Both the position numbers and the translations under genes were made by a program. A model generated the notes under the pieces. The model saw only the letters and a list, made by a program, of their open reading frames with translations. It searched no databases and was not told the origin of the DNA. From Conservatibacter flavescens (GTDB lineage: Bacteria; Pseudomonadota; Gammaproteobacteria; Enterobacterales; Pasteurellaceae): 64,000 nt of DNA. The stretch spans positions 362,736 to 426,735 of the forward strand of contig NZ_PHHA01000002.1 of the NCBI RefSeq assembly GCF_002795425.1, written 5' to 3'. How positions within the stretch are numbered: position 1 is the first letter of the stretch; the number at the start of each line of letters is the position of its first letter. Positions 19,278 to 27,258 of this stretch are shown piece after piece.

Positions 19278-19682
19278 TTAGCCATTTTTCTTAAGGTTTG
19301 TTCTTTTTTTAACCCGTTGATAACCCCGACGAGAAAAAACATAGTCGGATAATAACGCAAATAATATCAATGTCGTTAATGTACTGACGATATTCGGAAT
19401 AAGTAATGATTTTCCTTGCTCGACTAACAAATCTGTATATTGGATAATACCGACACAAATTGGAATAAATAACAGAGCCATATAACGAATAAACAAATTT
19501 GCGCCGACTTGGATCCAGCGGACCTTAATTAATTGTAAAACAAGTCCTAAAAAAAGGAATAATAATCCCCAAATACTCGCCGGTACACCAATAGGCAACC
19601 AAGTTTCTACTCTTTCGCCAAGCCATAACATGACATATAAAATCACTATAGAACGACAAAGATTAAACACATACTTTATCAT
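19278..19682 (-). CDS. yohJ: LrgA/CidA-family holin-like protein YohJ
   Basis: A 134-residue membrane protein with four predicted helices and a basic C-terminal tail (RRGYQRVKKRTNLKK). It belongs to the LrgA/CidA group, the small partner of YohK. The pair should be co-transcribed from a promoter before 19682. It faces away from the nuclease gene at 19782, with about 100 bases of shared upstream DNA. Confidence 0.9.
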   Translation of the reverse strand: MIKYVFNLCRSIVILYVMLWLGERVETWLPIGVPASIWGLLFLFLGLVLQLIKVRWIQVGANLFIRYMALLFIPICVGIIQYTDLLVEQGKSLLIPNIVSTLTTLILFALLSDYVFSRRGYQRVKKRTNLKKNG

Positions 19683-19781
19683 GACATCACTCTCAAGCTT
19701 TTGATCAAAACAAAATAATTTTACGCTTATTTTATAACTTATGTTATCTTTTTAGGGAAAATTTCTTTATCCTTAATAATT

Positions 19782-20267
19782 ATGCGATTGATTTTATTTT
19801 TGATATGTCTTTGTTTTAGCCTCACCTCTTTCAGTAATCGTACGTTACATTGTCGGGTTATCTCTATTTCTGATGGCGATACTTTTACCTGTTTATTAAA
19901 TAATAAAAAAACCATTAAAGTGCGTTTAAATGAAATTGATGCGCCAGAAAGCGCCCAACCTTTTGGTCATCGTGCAAGACAAACACTTGCTCAATTAATT
20001 CACAAACAACCTGTGCGCCTACACATTTCAGGCTATGATCGTTATCAACGAACCCTCGCAACAGTGTATAATCAGCATGGACAAAATATCAATTTAATTA
20101 TGGTACAATCGGGTATGGCTTGGGCATATCATCAATACGTAAAATCACCCATTTATTTTCAAGCTCAAGCAAAAGCCGAACGCCAGCGTATCGGTTTATG
20201 GCGAGATCCCGCACCTATCCCGCCAAGCCTATGGCGCAAACAAAAATCAACATATTCTAAACATTAG
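19782..20267 (+). CDS. Secreted thermonuclease-like (SNase domain) protein
   Basis: A 161-residue protein with a signal peptide ([18 protein letters not shown]) and one staphylococcal-nuclease OB-fold domain. Family motifs seen are [20 protein letters not shown] and FGHRARQTL, with the catalytic-type Arg/Glu pattern ([20 protein letters not shown]). It probably cuts DNA or RNA in the periplasm or outside the cell. The following csdA starts 9 bases after the stop, so they are likely co-transcribed, although the functions appear unrelated. Confidence 0.9.
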   Translation: MRLILFLICLCFSLTSFSNRTLHCRVISISDGDTFTCLLNNKKTIKVRLNEIDAPESAQPFGHRARQTLAQLIHKQPVRLHISGYDRYQRTLATVYNQHGQNINLIMVQSGMAWAYHQYVKSPIYFQAQAKAERQRIGLWRDPAPIPPSLWRKQKSTYSKH

Positions 20268-20276
20268 GAATTTTTT

Positions 20277-21482
20277 ATGTCTTTTGATGTGCAACAATTT
20301 CGTCAATATTTCCCTTATTTGCAATCTGCAGATGCCGCCATTTACTTGGATTCAGCAGCAACCGCACTCAAACCACAAATATTAATTGAGGCAACGGTAC
20401 AATTTTATCAATCTGCCGGATCAGTACATCGCAGCCAATATGAAGAAAAACAAACCGCACTTTATGAACAAGCTCGGCAACATTGTGCAGAACTTATCAA
20501 TGCAGAATCTTCACAACACATTATTTGGACATCAGGAACAACCCATGCCATTAATCTAGTTGCTTATGGCTTATTATCTGAACTCAAGGAAAATGATGAA
20601 ATTCTCATTTCTGAAGCGGATCATCATGCGAATTTCGTTACGTGGCACGAAATTGCTAAAAAGTGCGGTGCGAAAATCAAAATTTTACCTATTTTAGATA
20701 ATTGGCTCATTGATGAAAATGCCTTGATTCAAGCATTAAATACACAAACTAAAATTGTGGCGTTAAACTTTATCTCAAATGTGACAGGCACAGAACAACC
20801 TCTTAAACGGCTGATTGAACTGGTCCGCCAATATTCTAACGCGTTAGTATTGGTTGATGCCGCTCAAGCCATTAGCCATGTTCCCATTGATCTTCAAGAT
20901 CTTGATGCTGATTACATCGCCTTTTCTGCTCATAAACTCTATGGCCCTAACGGTCTCGGCGTTTTAAGCGGAAAACTCAACGCCTTAACACGTCTACAGC
21001 CATTACTTTATGGCGGAAAAATGATAGAACAGGTTTCCCATGAAAATATTGTCTTTGCTCCGCTTCCCTATCGTTTAGAGGCCGGTACGCCCAATATTGC
21101 TAGTGTAATTGGGTTTAATGCGACACTAACGTGGTTAAAAAACATTCCATTTCAAGCCGCTGAAAACCATGCTATACAGTTAGCCGAAACCGTCAAAGCA
21201 CGCTTAGCCCATTATGCCCATTGCCGATTATTTAATTCTCCTCAACCGAGTACTATAGTCTGTTTTGTGTTTAACAATATAGCAAGTGCTGATTTAGCCA
21301 CCCTGCTTGCTGAACAACGAATTGCCCTACGTACAGGAGAACATTGCGCACAACCTTATATCGCTCGTTTAGGGCAATCTTCCACTTTACGTTTGTCCTT
21401 TGCGCCTTATAATACTGAACAAGATGTGAATGCCTTTTTTACGGCTTTAGATAAAAGTTTGAGTTTATTAAATGAAGAATGA
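20277..21482 (+). CDS. csdA: Cysteine desulfurase CsdA (SufS/CsdA group)
   Basis: A PLP-dependent enzyme that takes sulfur from cysteine for Fe-S clusters and other thio-cofactors. The 401-residue length equals that of E. coli CsdA. The PLP lysine is in SAHKLYGP, and the persulfide-forming Cys357 is in RTGEHCAQP. It overlaps csdE by 11 bases, consistent with translational coupling to its sulfur acceptor. SufS is the alternative, but no sufBCD lies nearby. Confidence 0.93.
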   Translation: MSFDVQQFRQYFPYLQSADAAIYLDSAATALKPQILIEATVQFYQSAGSVHRSQYEEKQTALYEQARQHCAELINAESSQHIIWTSGTTHAINLVAYGLLSELKENDEILISEADHHANFVTWHEIAKKCGAKIKILPILDNWLIDENALIQALNTQTKIVALNFISNVTGTEQPLKRLIELVRQYSNALVLVDAAQAISHVPIDLQDLDADYIAFSAHKLYGPNGLGVLSGKLNALTRLQPLLYGGKMIEQVSHENIVFAPLPYRLEAGTPNIASVIGFNATLTWLKNIPFQAAENHAIQLAETVKARLAHYAHCRLFNSPQPSTIVCFVFNNIASADLATLLAEQRIALRTGEHCAQPYIARLGQSSTLRLSFAPYNTEQDVNAFFTALDKSLSLLNEE

Positions 21483-21858
21483 ATTACAACAAAAATTATT
21501 CAATGCAAAAGATTGGGAAGAACGCTACCGTTGCATTATTCAAGCAGCTAAAAATCTTCCCCGACCAGATGAAGAATCTCTTTCCCAAATGCAACTTATT
21601 CCGGGCTGTGAAGTAAAAGTATGGTTTAAATATTTAGAAAAAAATAACCGCACTTTTCAATTTTATGCATATAGCGAATCTCGCATTATAAATGGATTAT
21701 TGTGGATTATTTTACTCGAAATTCAAGACAAAAGTGCAACACAATTGCGAGAGTTTTCTATCAAAAATTATCTTTCTCAACTGGGTATTGCCCAGCGATT
21801 AAGTGCAAGTCGATTAAATGGATTTGCACATATTGAAAAAATACTTCAACAGTTATAA
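21472..21858 (+). CDS. csdE: Sulfur acceptor protein CsdE (SufE family)
   Basis: A 128-residue SufE-like protein that accepts persulfide sulfur from CsdA on Cys46 (IPGCEVKVWF). It is about 20 residues shorter than E. coli CsdE, but the Cys loop and the C-terminal helix (LGIAQRLSASRLNGF) are kept. An uptake signal is embedded mid-gene at about 21647. The last bases overlap the 3' end of azlD on the opposite strand. Confidence 0.92.
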   Translation: MKNELQQKLFNAKDWEERYRCIIQAAKNLPRPDEESLSQMQLIPGCEVKVWFKYLEKNNRTFQFYAYSESRIINGLLWIILLEIQDKSATQLREFSIKNYLSQLGIAQRLSASRLNGFAHIEKILQQL

Positions 21859-22188
21859 TACAAATACTCCCTGAACCAAATACATATAAAACCCTGTCCC
21901 TGCCGCAATAGAAAGAAACATGTTCTTTTTCCAAAAATGCAAGGCTAGGGTTAACGCACCGGCAAGAAAATTTGGCACGCCATGATTCCCAGTCCATAAA
22001 TCAATATCTTTATAGCAATAGACGACTAGCATACCAAACATCGCAGCAGGCAAGACCTTACCGAGATAACGAATATAATCTGGGATAGGGCGATTGGCTG
22101 GAAAAGCGATAAAAGGTAGCCAGCGGAAAAGTTGTACCGCTAATACCGATACACCAATAGTAATAATTTGTTCACTTAAGGTCATCAT
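21853..22188 (-). CDS. azlD: Branched-chain amino acid exporter, small subunit (AzlD/YgaH family)
   Basis: A 111-residue membrane protein with three to four predicted helices and the AzlD signature (RWLPFIAFP; YLGKVLPAAMFGMLVVYCYKD). It forms an export pair with AzlC; the E. coli pair YgaZ-YgaH exports valine, and the Corynebacterium pair BrnFE also exports methionine. It is last in gloC-metR-azlC-azlD on the minus strand. Confidence 0.9.
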   Translation of the reverse strand: MMTLSEQIITIGVSVLAVQLFRWLPFIAFPANRPIPDYIRYLGKVLPAAMFGMLVVYCYKDIDLWTGNHGVPNFLAGALTLALHFWKKNMFLSIAAGTGFYMYLVQGVFVL

Positions 22189-22196
22189 GCTTTCCC

Positions 22197-22901
22197 TTAT
22201 ATAGATTCAATTTTACTTTTTAACTGCCCACGTCGCAGAGTTAAAACCACCCAAATACCTATTAATGTCGGCACTAAAAAATGCGCTTTACCAAAAATTA
22301 ACAAAGCGGTGAACGTAATGCCCAAACCCAAAATGGAGCTTTCGTGGGAAGATTCCTTTGACCAATTTTCAGCAAAAATCACCAAAAATAACGCTGTCAT
22401 TGCAAACTCAATTCCAGTCAAATCAAAAGGCAAGATTGCTCCAAACAATGCCCCCATACTCGCCCCAAAAATCCAATACAAATATAGATAAAGGCTAACA
22501 AAAACCATGTGCCACCCTTTATCAATATTCGGTGGGATATTCGCCATGTAGTTCAGTGAAAAACTTTCATCTACGACTGTGGGAATTAAAAACCATTTTT
22601 TCTTTCCCACATCTCGAAATTTTTCTAAGAGAGAAATACCATAAAAAATTTGTCTACCACTCACCATTAACGCAATCAAAAAAGCATTAAATGGTGAAAA
22701 AGGCATAACCAATAAACTCGCGGTAATAAACTCTACTGATCCCGCATAAATACTGGCAGCCATCAAGATGGGATAAATCGCCTCAAAACCCAATGATTTC
22801 ATATAAATCCCATAGGCGACACCTAAAAAACCAAAGCCGGCAAACATCGGTAAGGTATAAGGGAAAGCAGCTTTTGCTGCTTGAATGACTACACTAGACA
22901 T
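22197..22901 (-). CDS. azlC: Branched-chain amino acid exporter, large subunit (AzlC/YgaZ family)
   Basis: A 234-residue inner-membrane protein with the AzlC signature (AAFPYTLPMFAGFGFLGVAYG; VEFITASLLV; RQIFYGISLL) and multiple predicted helices. It works with AzlD, whose gene follows after 8 bases. MetR lies immediately upstream, which suggests, without proving, that methionine supply influences this exporter. Confidence 0.92.
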   Translation of the reverse strand: MSSVVIQAAKAAFPYTLPMFAGFGFLGVAYGIYMKSLGFEAIYPILMAASIYAGSVEFITASLLVMPFSPFNAFLIALMVSGRQIFYGISLLEKFRDVGKKKWFLIPTVVDESFSLNYMANIPPNIDKGWHMVFVSLYLYLYWIFGASMGALFGAILPFDLTGIEFAMTALFLVIFAENWSKESSHESSILGLGITFTALLIFGKAHFLVPTLIGIWVVLTLRRGQLKSKIESI

Positions 22902-22955
22902 AATAAAAAATTCCGAAAAAAGACCGCACTTTGGGTTTTATCCACCCGCATTTCA

Positions 22956-23882
22956 CTATTCAAGCAGGGATAAGCCCGGTAGTGTCGAAAAACTTTGTGC
23001 TTTTACAGTCTCATAAAAATCGTCAACAAACGCTACCGTCCCATCACTTTCTCGGTAAGCTGCATATAAATTACTATAAAGACCATCAGAAGTAATTTTA
23101 CGCGCCACCACATAACCGCGATCTAAATAAGGTTTAACGGCCCAATAAGGTAAGGCGGCAATCCCTCTTTTACTGGCTACGAGTTGAATAATCGCAATCG
23201 TGAGTTCACTTGTTCTACGAGTAGGATTAATCCCCTTTGGATGTAAGACTTTGCGCAACAAATCCAACATATCATCTGGAACAGGATAAGTGATTAATGT
23301 TTCGTTGATAAAATCTTCTGCTTGCCAAACTTCTTTATTTGCCAAGCGGTGATCTTTGGAACACAATCCAACCATTTCATAAGCAAATAACGGTTTATGT
23401 ATTATGCCTGCCGTTTCTTCAATTTCAGCAACAACCGCCCAATCTGCACGGTGTGTCAACAATAACCCAACGGTATCCGTGTGAAATCCCGAAACAATAT
23501 CTAATTCCACCAATGGCCAATTTTGACGAAAAGAATCCATTGCAGGCATGAGCCAATCAAAACAAGTATGACATTCAACGGCAATCCGCAATTCACCGAC
23601 TTCTCCCTGTTTCACACGGGATAAATCGCGTTCAGCTTCAATCACTTTCGGCAAAATTTCATAAGCTAACTGAATCAAGCGCTCTCCTGCTGCGGTAAAA
23701 CGCAAAGGCTGGGTTTTACGCTCAAATAACGTTAAACCATACTGATCTTCCAATAGTTTAATTTGATGTGATAATGCAGACTGAGTTAAATACACATGTT
23801 TTGCTGCAAGTGACACACTGCCCGTCTCTTTAAGAGCCACCAGGGTTTTCAAATGTCGAAGTTCAAGAAAAATGGGCTTCAT
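22956..23882 (-). CDS. metR: Methionine biosynthesis regulator MetR, LysR family
   Basis: A 308-residue LysR-type regulator using homocysteine as co-regulator in E. coli. The helix-turn-helix spans about residues 20-45 (LTQSALSHQIKLLEDQYG). The effector domain carries the MetR-like VECHTCFDWLMPAM and GIAALPYWAVK segments. In E. coli, metR is divergent from metE; here it follows gloC after 15 bases and precedes azlCD, an unusual setting. Identification rests on full-length similarity. Confidence 0.9.
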   Translation of the reverse strand: MKPIFLELRHLKTLVALKETGSVSLAAKHVYLTQSALSHQIKLLEDQYGLTLFERKTQPLRFTAAGERLIQLAYEILPKVIEAERDLSRVKQGEVGELRIAVECHTCFDWLMPAMDSFRQNWPLVELDIVSGFHTDTVGLLLTHRADWAVVAEIEETAGIIHKPLFAYEMVGLCSKDHRLANKEVWQAEDFINETLITYPVPDDMLDLLRKVLHPKGINPTRRTSELTIAIIQLVASKRGIAALPYWAVKPYLDRGYVVARKITSDGLYSNLYAAYRESDGTVAFVDDFYETVKAQSFSTLPGLSLLE

Positions 23883-23897
23883 GCATTTACCTATAAT

Positions 23898-24530
23898 TTA
23901 GCCTTTAACAAAAGGATTATGCTGCTTTTCTGCCCCAATCGTTGTATAAGGCCCATGTCCTGCAATAATCACCATGTCATCATTAAGTGGATAAAGCTTT
24001 TCTCGAATTGTGGTTAATAGATCCTGATGATTGCTTCTTGGAAAATCGGTCCGCCCAACCCCACCATGAAATAAAACATCTCCCGTAAAGGCTATATTAT
24101 GTTGATGCTCAATAAAACCAATATGACCAGGTGTATGACCGGGAAGATGTAGAACTTCAAAATTAAATGAGGCAATATTTAATGTTTCCCCCTGTGCTGG
24201 CAACCAGCGATCTGGCTCAAATGCCTCAATTTCAAATAAGCCAAATTTCCGTGCTTGTAGGGGTAAACCTTCAAACCAAAAATCATCTGCAATATGAGGC
24301 CCTATGATCTCTACCCCAAAATGCGCCTTTAACTTTGGTGCAGCGCCTACATGATCTAAATGCCCATGGGTCAATAAAATTGCGGTTAAATTTAGTTCTA
24401 ACTCTTCAATACGACGAATTAACTTTTCGCTTTCGCCACCAGGATCAATAATAGCCGCATTCTTTTGTTCGTCCCAAATCAATGAACAATTTTGCTGAAA
24501 TGCGGTGACTGGAATAATTTCTAAATGCAT
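23898..24530 (-). CDS. gloC: Type II glyoxalase-like metallo-beta-lactamase-fold hydrolase (GloC/YcbL)
   Basis: A 210-residue zinc hydrolase of the GloC (YcbL) type, which splits S-lactoylglutathione. The metal-binding motif THGHLDHVG, the Asp-bearing TGDVLFHGGVGRTD and the final GHGPYT are intact. I start at MHLEIIPV (ATG 24530); four codons upstream there is only a TTG. The order ldtD-ycbK-gloC matches E. coli ycbB-ycbK-ycbL, although a hairpin separates it from ycbK here. Confidence 0.92.
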   Translation of the reverse strand: MHLEIIPVTAFQQNCSLIWDEQKNAAIIDPGGESEKLIRRIEELELNLTAILLTHGHLDHVGAAPKLKAHFGVEIIGPHIADDFWFEGLPLQARKFGLFEIEAFEPDRWLPAQGETLNIASFNFEVLHLPGHTPGHIGFIEHQHNIAFTGDVLFHGGVGRTDFPRSNHQDLLTTIREKLYPLNDDMVIIAGHGPYTTIGAEKQHNPFVKG

Positions 24531-24566
24531 AATGAGTCTCAATTTCTATTCGTCTAAAAAAGATAA

Positions 24567-24582
24567 ACCGCAAAAGTGCGGT
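24567..24582 (-). terminator. Short hairpin between ycbK and gloC using an uptake signal
   Basis: On the minus strand, ACCGCA-CTTT-TGCGGT is followed by TTATCTTTTTT. The left half is an uptake-signal core. Confidence 0.55.
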
Positions 24583-24604
24583 CTATTTTTCATTATTTTT
24601 TTAA

Positions 24605-25165
24605 TTATGAACCGCGCCAAGTGCGGACTGGCCCCGTATCAATATGGACAAAATTACTGCGAGGATAATAGCCTACACCACCATTTTTAAGGCGTTCCGC
24701 AACTTGTTTTATCTTAGCAAGTGAGGCTCCCTCAATACGGAAATCAATAGCCTGCCCACGAGTATGATAACTATTACTCGCCACTCCACGACTGCGACGG
24801 CGCATTGCTGCATTTGTTGCTGGCGCTCGATAACCACTAATAATTAAAATCTCAGCCTGACGTAAACCCAGTTGAGATTGAATGCGGTAAAGCTTCGAAA
24901 ATAAATTAGGATCCATTTTATGAATTTGATTGGAACGTCTATCACGTAATAAATGATCTAATTTTTTTAAAGTTGCTGCTGAAAAGCCCTTACCATCTAC
25001 AAAAGTCGAACTCAATTTTTCACCAGTATTAATATTTCTAAAATTTAATAAGCGAGGTTTAGGTGTTGAAATAGAAGCCAATACAGTATTTGGCAATAAC
25101 GAGGCACCTAAAATGATGCCTCCCAAAGACAACCATTTACGGCGGGTTCGGTTTATTTCATTCAT
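24605..25165 (-). CDS. ycbK: YcbK-family (DUF882, peptidase M15-like) Tat-exported protein
   Basis: A 186-residue protein with a twin-arginine signal (TRRKWLSLGG followed by a hydrophobic stretch). The mature part is a DUF882/M15-like domain with the zinc-ligand pattern SYHTRGQAIDFR and a late VHIDTG. Relatives (MepK in E. coli) are murein endopeptidases that cut mDAP-mDAP cross-links made by L,D-transpeptidases. Placement right after ldtD fits that role. Confidence 0.88.
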   Translation of the reverse strand: MNEINRTRRKWLSLGGIILGASLLPNTVLASISTPKPRLLNFRNINTGEKLSSTFVDGKGFSAATLKKLDHLLRDRRSNQIHKMDPNLFSKLYRIQSQLGLRQAEILIISGYRAPATNAAMRRRSRGVASNSYHTRGQAIDFRIEGASLAKIKQVAERLKNGGVGYYPRSNFVHIDTGPVRTWRGS

Positions 25166-25263
25166 TGTACATAATTCCTATTTTTAACCCTAAAAAATGA
25201 CAAAATTTCGACCGCACTTTTCATCAAAAGTTCGTAATTTTAAAAGCTAATAAAAAAATATGA

Positions 25264-25284
25264 AAAGGTCAGAAAACGACCTTT
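25264..25284 (-). terminator. Intrinsic terminator after ldtD
   Basis: On the minus strand, a 7-bp stem (AAAGGTC/GACCTTT) with a 7-base loop is followed by a long T-run. Confidence 0.8.
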
Positions 25285-25310
25285 CCATTCTACTAAAATT
25301 TTGCTGAAAA

Positions 25311-27167
25311 TTACAACAGATATTTATTCACTGTCTGCCAATTAATGTGCGATAAATTTGGCGTAACATCATATTTATAAATATCCGGCAAAGTATGTAA
25401 CGTCCCGTTATCTACCCACGCCGTCACATAGTACAGATAAACTGGATTATGAGATTTCACTGGGGCGGAAGTCGTTTTTTTACTCGCCAATACATTCTTT
25501 TTACGAGAATCACTCCAACCCGCTTCTTTTAATAAAATCGTCGCAAGCTCATCTGATTTTTCTACACGTACACACCCTGAACTTAATGCACGATTTTTTT
25601 GATTAAATAAGCCTCGCGATGGCGTATCATGTAAAAAAATGGCATCAGAGCTTGGCATATTAAATTTGTAATTCCCTAATGCACTATCGCCTGGACGCTG
25701 GCGTAAACGATATGGGAATTTTTTCGGATCAATTTTACTCCAATCTAAACTATTCGGGTTAATCGCTCGTCCTTGTTTATCTAAGATAGTATAGCCTCGA
25801 CGCTCAAGATAACTAGGATCTTTACGCGCTCGCGGGATAATATCTTCGTTAACTAAACGTGCTGGCGTATTCCAAGGTGGATTCACAACGACATTACTTA
25901 ATTCGCTATACATTACAGGTGTACGACGTGCATCTTTACCCACAATCACGCGGGATTGTAAAACAAGATTACCATCACGATAATACTGTAATTGATAGCT
26001 TGGAATATTGACAAAAATTCCATCATTAAAATCAGGAATCACGCGCAAACGTTGAGCATTTATAGCTAACTTATACAATTGCGCGGTGGACACTTTGTCC
26101 CCTTGTGGCGTTTTTACGACTTTCTTGACTTTAGTCACTTTCTGTTGTGGTCTACTTTCACCGTTTAACAAGGCACGTGTATTTGCCCCAACCACACCAT
26201 CAGCTGCCAAACCATTTTTCGTTTGGAAATCCTTTACAGCTGCTAATACACCTTCGGAATAATATTGACCATCAATATGATTTTTTAAATAACCGCGCTG
26301 TTTTAACGCTCGAATCAATAAAATCACTTCTTGAGAAACATCGCCAGGATACAAGGTTGTCGTTAGCCCAGCGGAAGGTCCTTTAGAAACAGGCTGAGAT
26401 TTTGCTGGTACGGTTTCAACCACTTCAACTTCTTCATATTGAACTGGCTGAACTTTGCCATCTTTAGGTAGCATTTGTGCTAAACGCTCCAACGTTTGCA
26501 AATATAATGGGTTATTCGAAGACAAGTTCTTAACAAATTGAAAAGCCTCTCCCGATTTAAATGCCGCTAACCATTCTGCGATCTGCACTTCACTTGGTAA
26601 CTTTGCTCGATAAGCATTAGCTGTATAAAGCCACTGCTGCGCGGATTTTAAAATATTATGGGAATAATACATATAATCTAGAAATGCATCAGTTAATAAC
26701 ACATCATAAGCTAAACTGTTTGGATCTGTTCGGCTAATTTCTTCTAGAATTTTAGGTGCTTTCCGGGAAATCCCACTCACCACAATTGCGGCATACTCGC
26801 GTAAAAATTGTTTTTCAGCCGAAGCATCTGTCCATAATTTTTGATAATCATTATCGAGATAAATCTTGGCAACAGCCGGTTTAAACTGTAATTCATTTTG
26901 CCCAACAATTTCTTGAATTTTTAACACTGCCGCTTCAAGGCGTGCTAATTCTGCTTTACGTTCCTCTTCTGCGCGATATTCCGCTTCTAATTGCGCAATA
27001 TTCTCACCCACTTCTTCCGTTAATGACTGAGCCACCTCCACTTTTTCGCTCATTACCTCAAAAGGCGCGTTAGCATTAGGCTCATTTGCCCATATATTTG
27101 ATATATAAAGAGCAGAGCTTAATACGGCAAGCTGTGCCAACTTAAAAGAGGGTGTTTTCTTCAACAT
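25311..27167 (-). CDS. ldtD: L,D-transpeptidase LdtD (YcbB)
   Basis: A periplasmic enzyme that makes 3-3 (mDAP-mDAP) cross-links. The 618 residues comprise a signal peptide (MLKKTPSF... ending near IWA), a Glu/Ala-rich charged segment, a peptidoglycan-binding domain (GYLKNHIDGQYY ... GVVGANTRALL) and a YkuD catalytic domain. The YkuD motif is HDTPSR ... SSGCVRV, with the nucleophile at Cys532. The start MLKK follows an AGGA site. The neighbour YcbK/MepK cleaves the same bonds, so synthesis and cleavage of 3-3 links are encoded side by side. Confidence 0.95.
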   Translation of the reverse strand: MLKKTPSFKLAQLAVLSSALYISNIWANEPNANAPFEVMSEKVEVAQSLTEEVGENIAQLEAEYRAEEERKAELARLEAAVLKIQEIVGQNELQFKPAVAKIYLDNDYQKLWTDASAEKQFLREYAAIVVSGISRKAPKILEEISRTDPNSLAYDVLLTDAFLDYMYYSHNILKSAQQWLYTANAYRAKLPSEVQIAEWLAAFKSGEAFQFVKNLSSNNPLYLQTLERLAQMLPKDGKVQPVQYEEVEVVETVPAKSQPVSKGPSAGLTTTLYPGDVSQEVILLIRALKQRGYLKNHIDGQYYSEGVLAAVKDFQTKNGLAADGVVGANTRALLNGESRPQQKVTKVKKVVKTPQGDKVSTAQLYKLAINAQRLRVIPDFNDGIFVNIPSYQLQYYRDGNLVLQSRVIVGKDARRTPVMYSELSNVVVNPPWNTPARLVNEDIIPRARKDPSYLERRGYTILDKQGRAINPNSLDWSKIDPKKFPYRLRQRPGDSALGNYKFNMPSSDAIFLHDTPSRGLFNQKNRALSSGCVRVEKSDELATILLKEAGWSDSRKKNVLASKKTTSAPVKSHNPVYLYYVTAWVDNGTLHTLPDIYKYDVTPNLSHINWQTVNKYLL

Positions 27168-27217
27168 AAAAGTTCCTTTAAAAATCAACAAAGAGCAATA
27201 CGCTCTAAACTCAAATT

Positions 27218-27234
27218 TGGGGGCAAGGCCCCCA
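27218..27234 (-). terminator. GC-rich hairpin after prc
   Basis: TGGGGGC-(3)-GCCCCCA makes a compact 7-bp stem, followed on the minus strand by AAATTTGAGTTT. The T content is moderate, so termination is likely but not certain. Confidence 0.6.
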
Positions 27235-27258
27235 TTTCTGTCTCTAAAAATAAATAGT

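Noticed and set aside
18572..22188. Defence island or toxin-antitoxin system
   Set aside because: The secreted nuclease and LrgAB-like pair could suggest one, but the genes have ordinary family matches and no immunity partner is visible.
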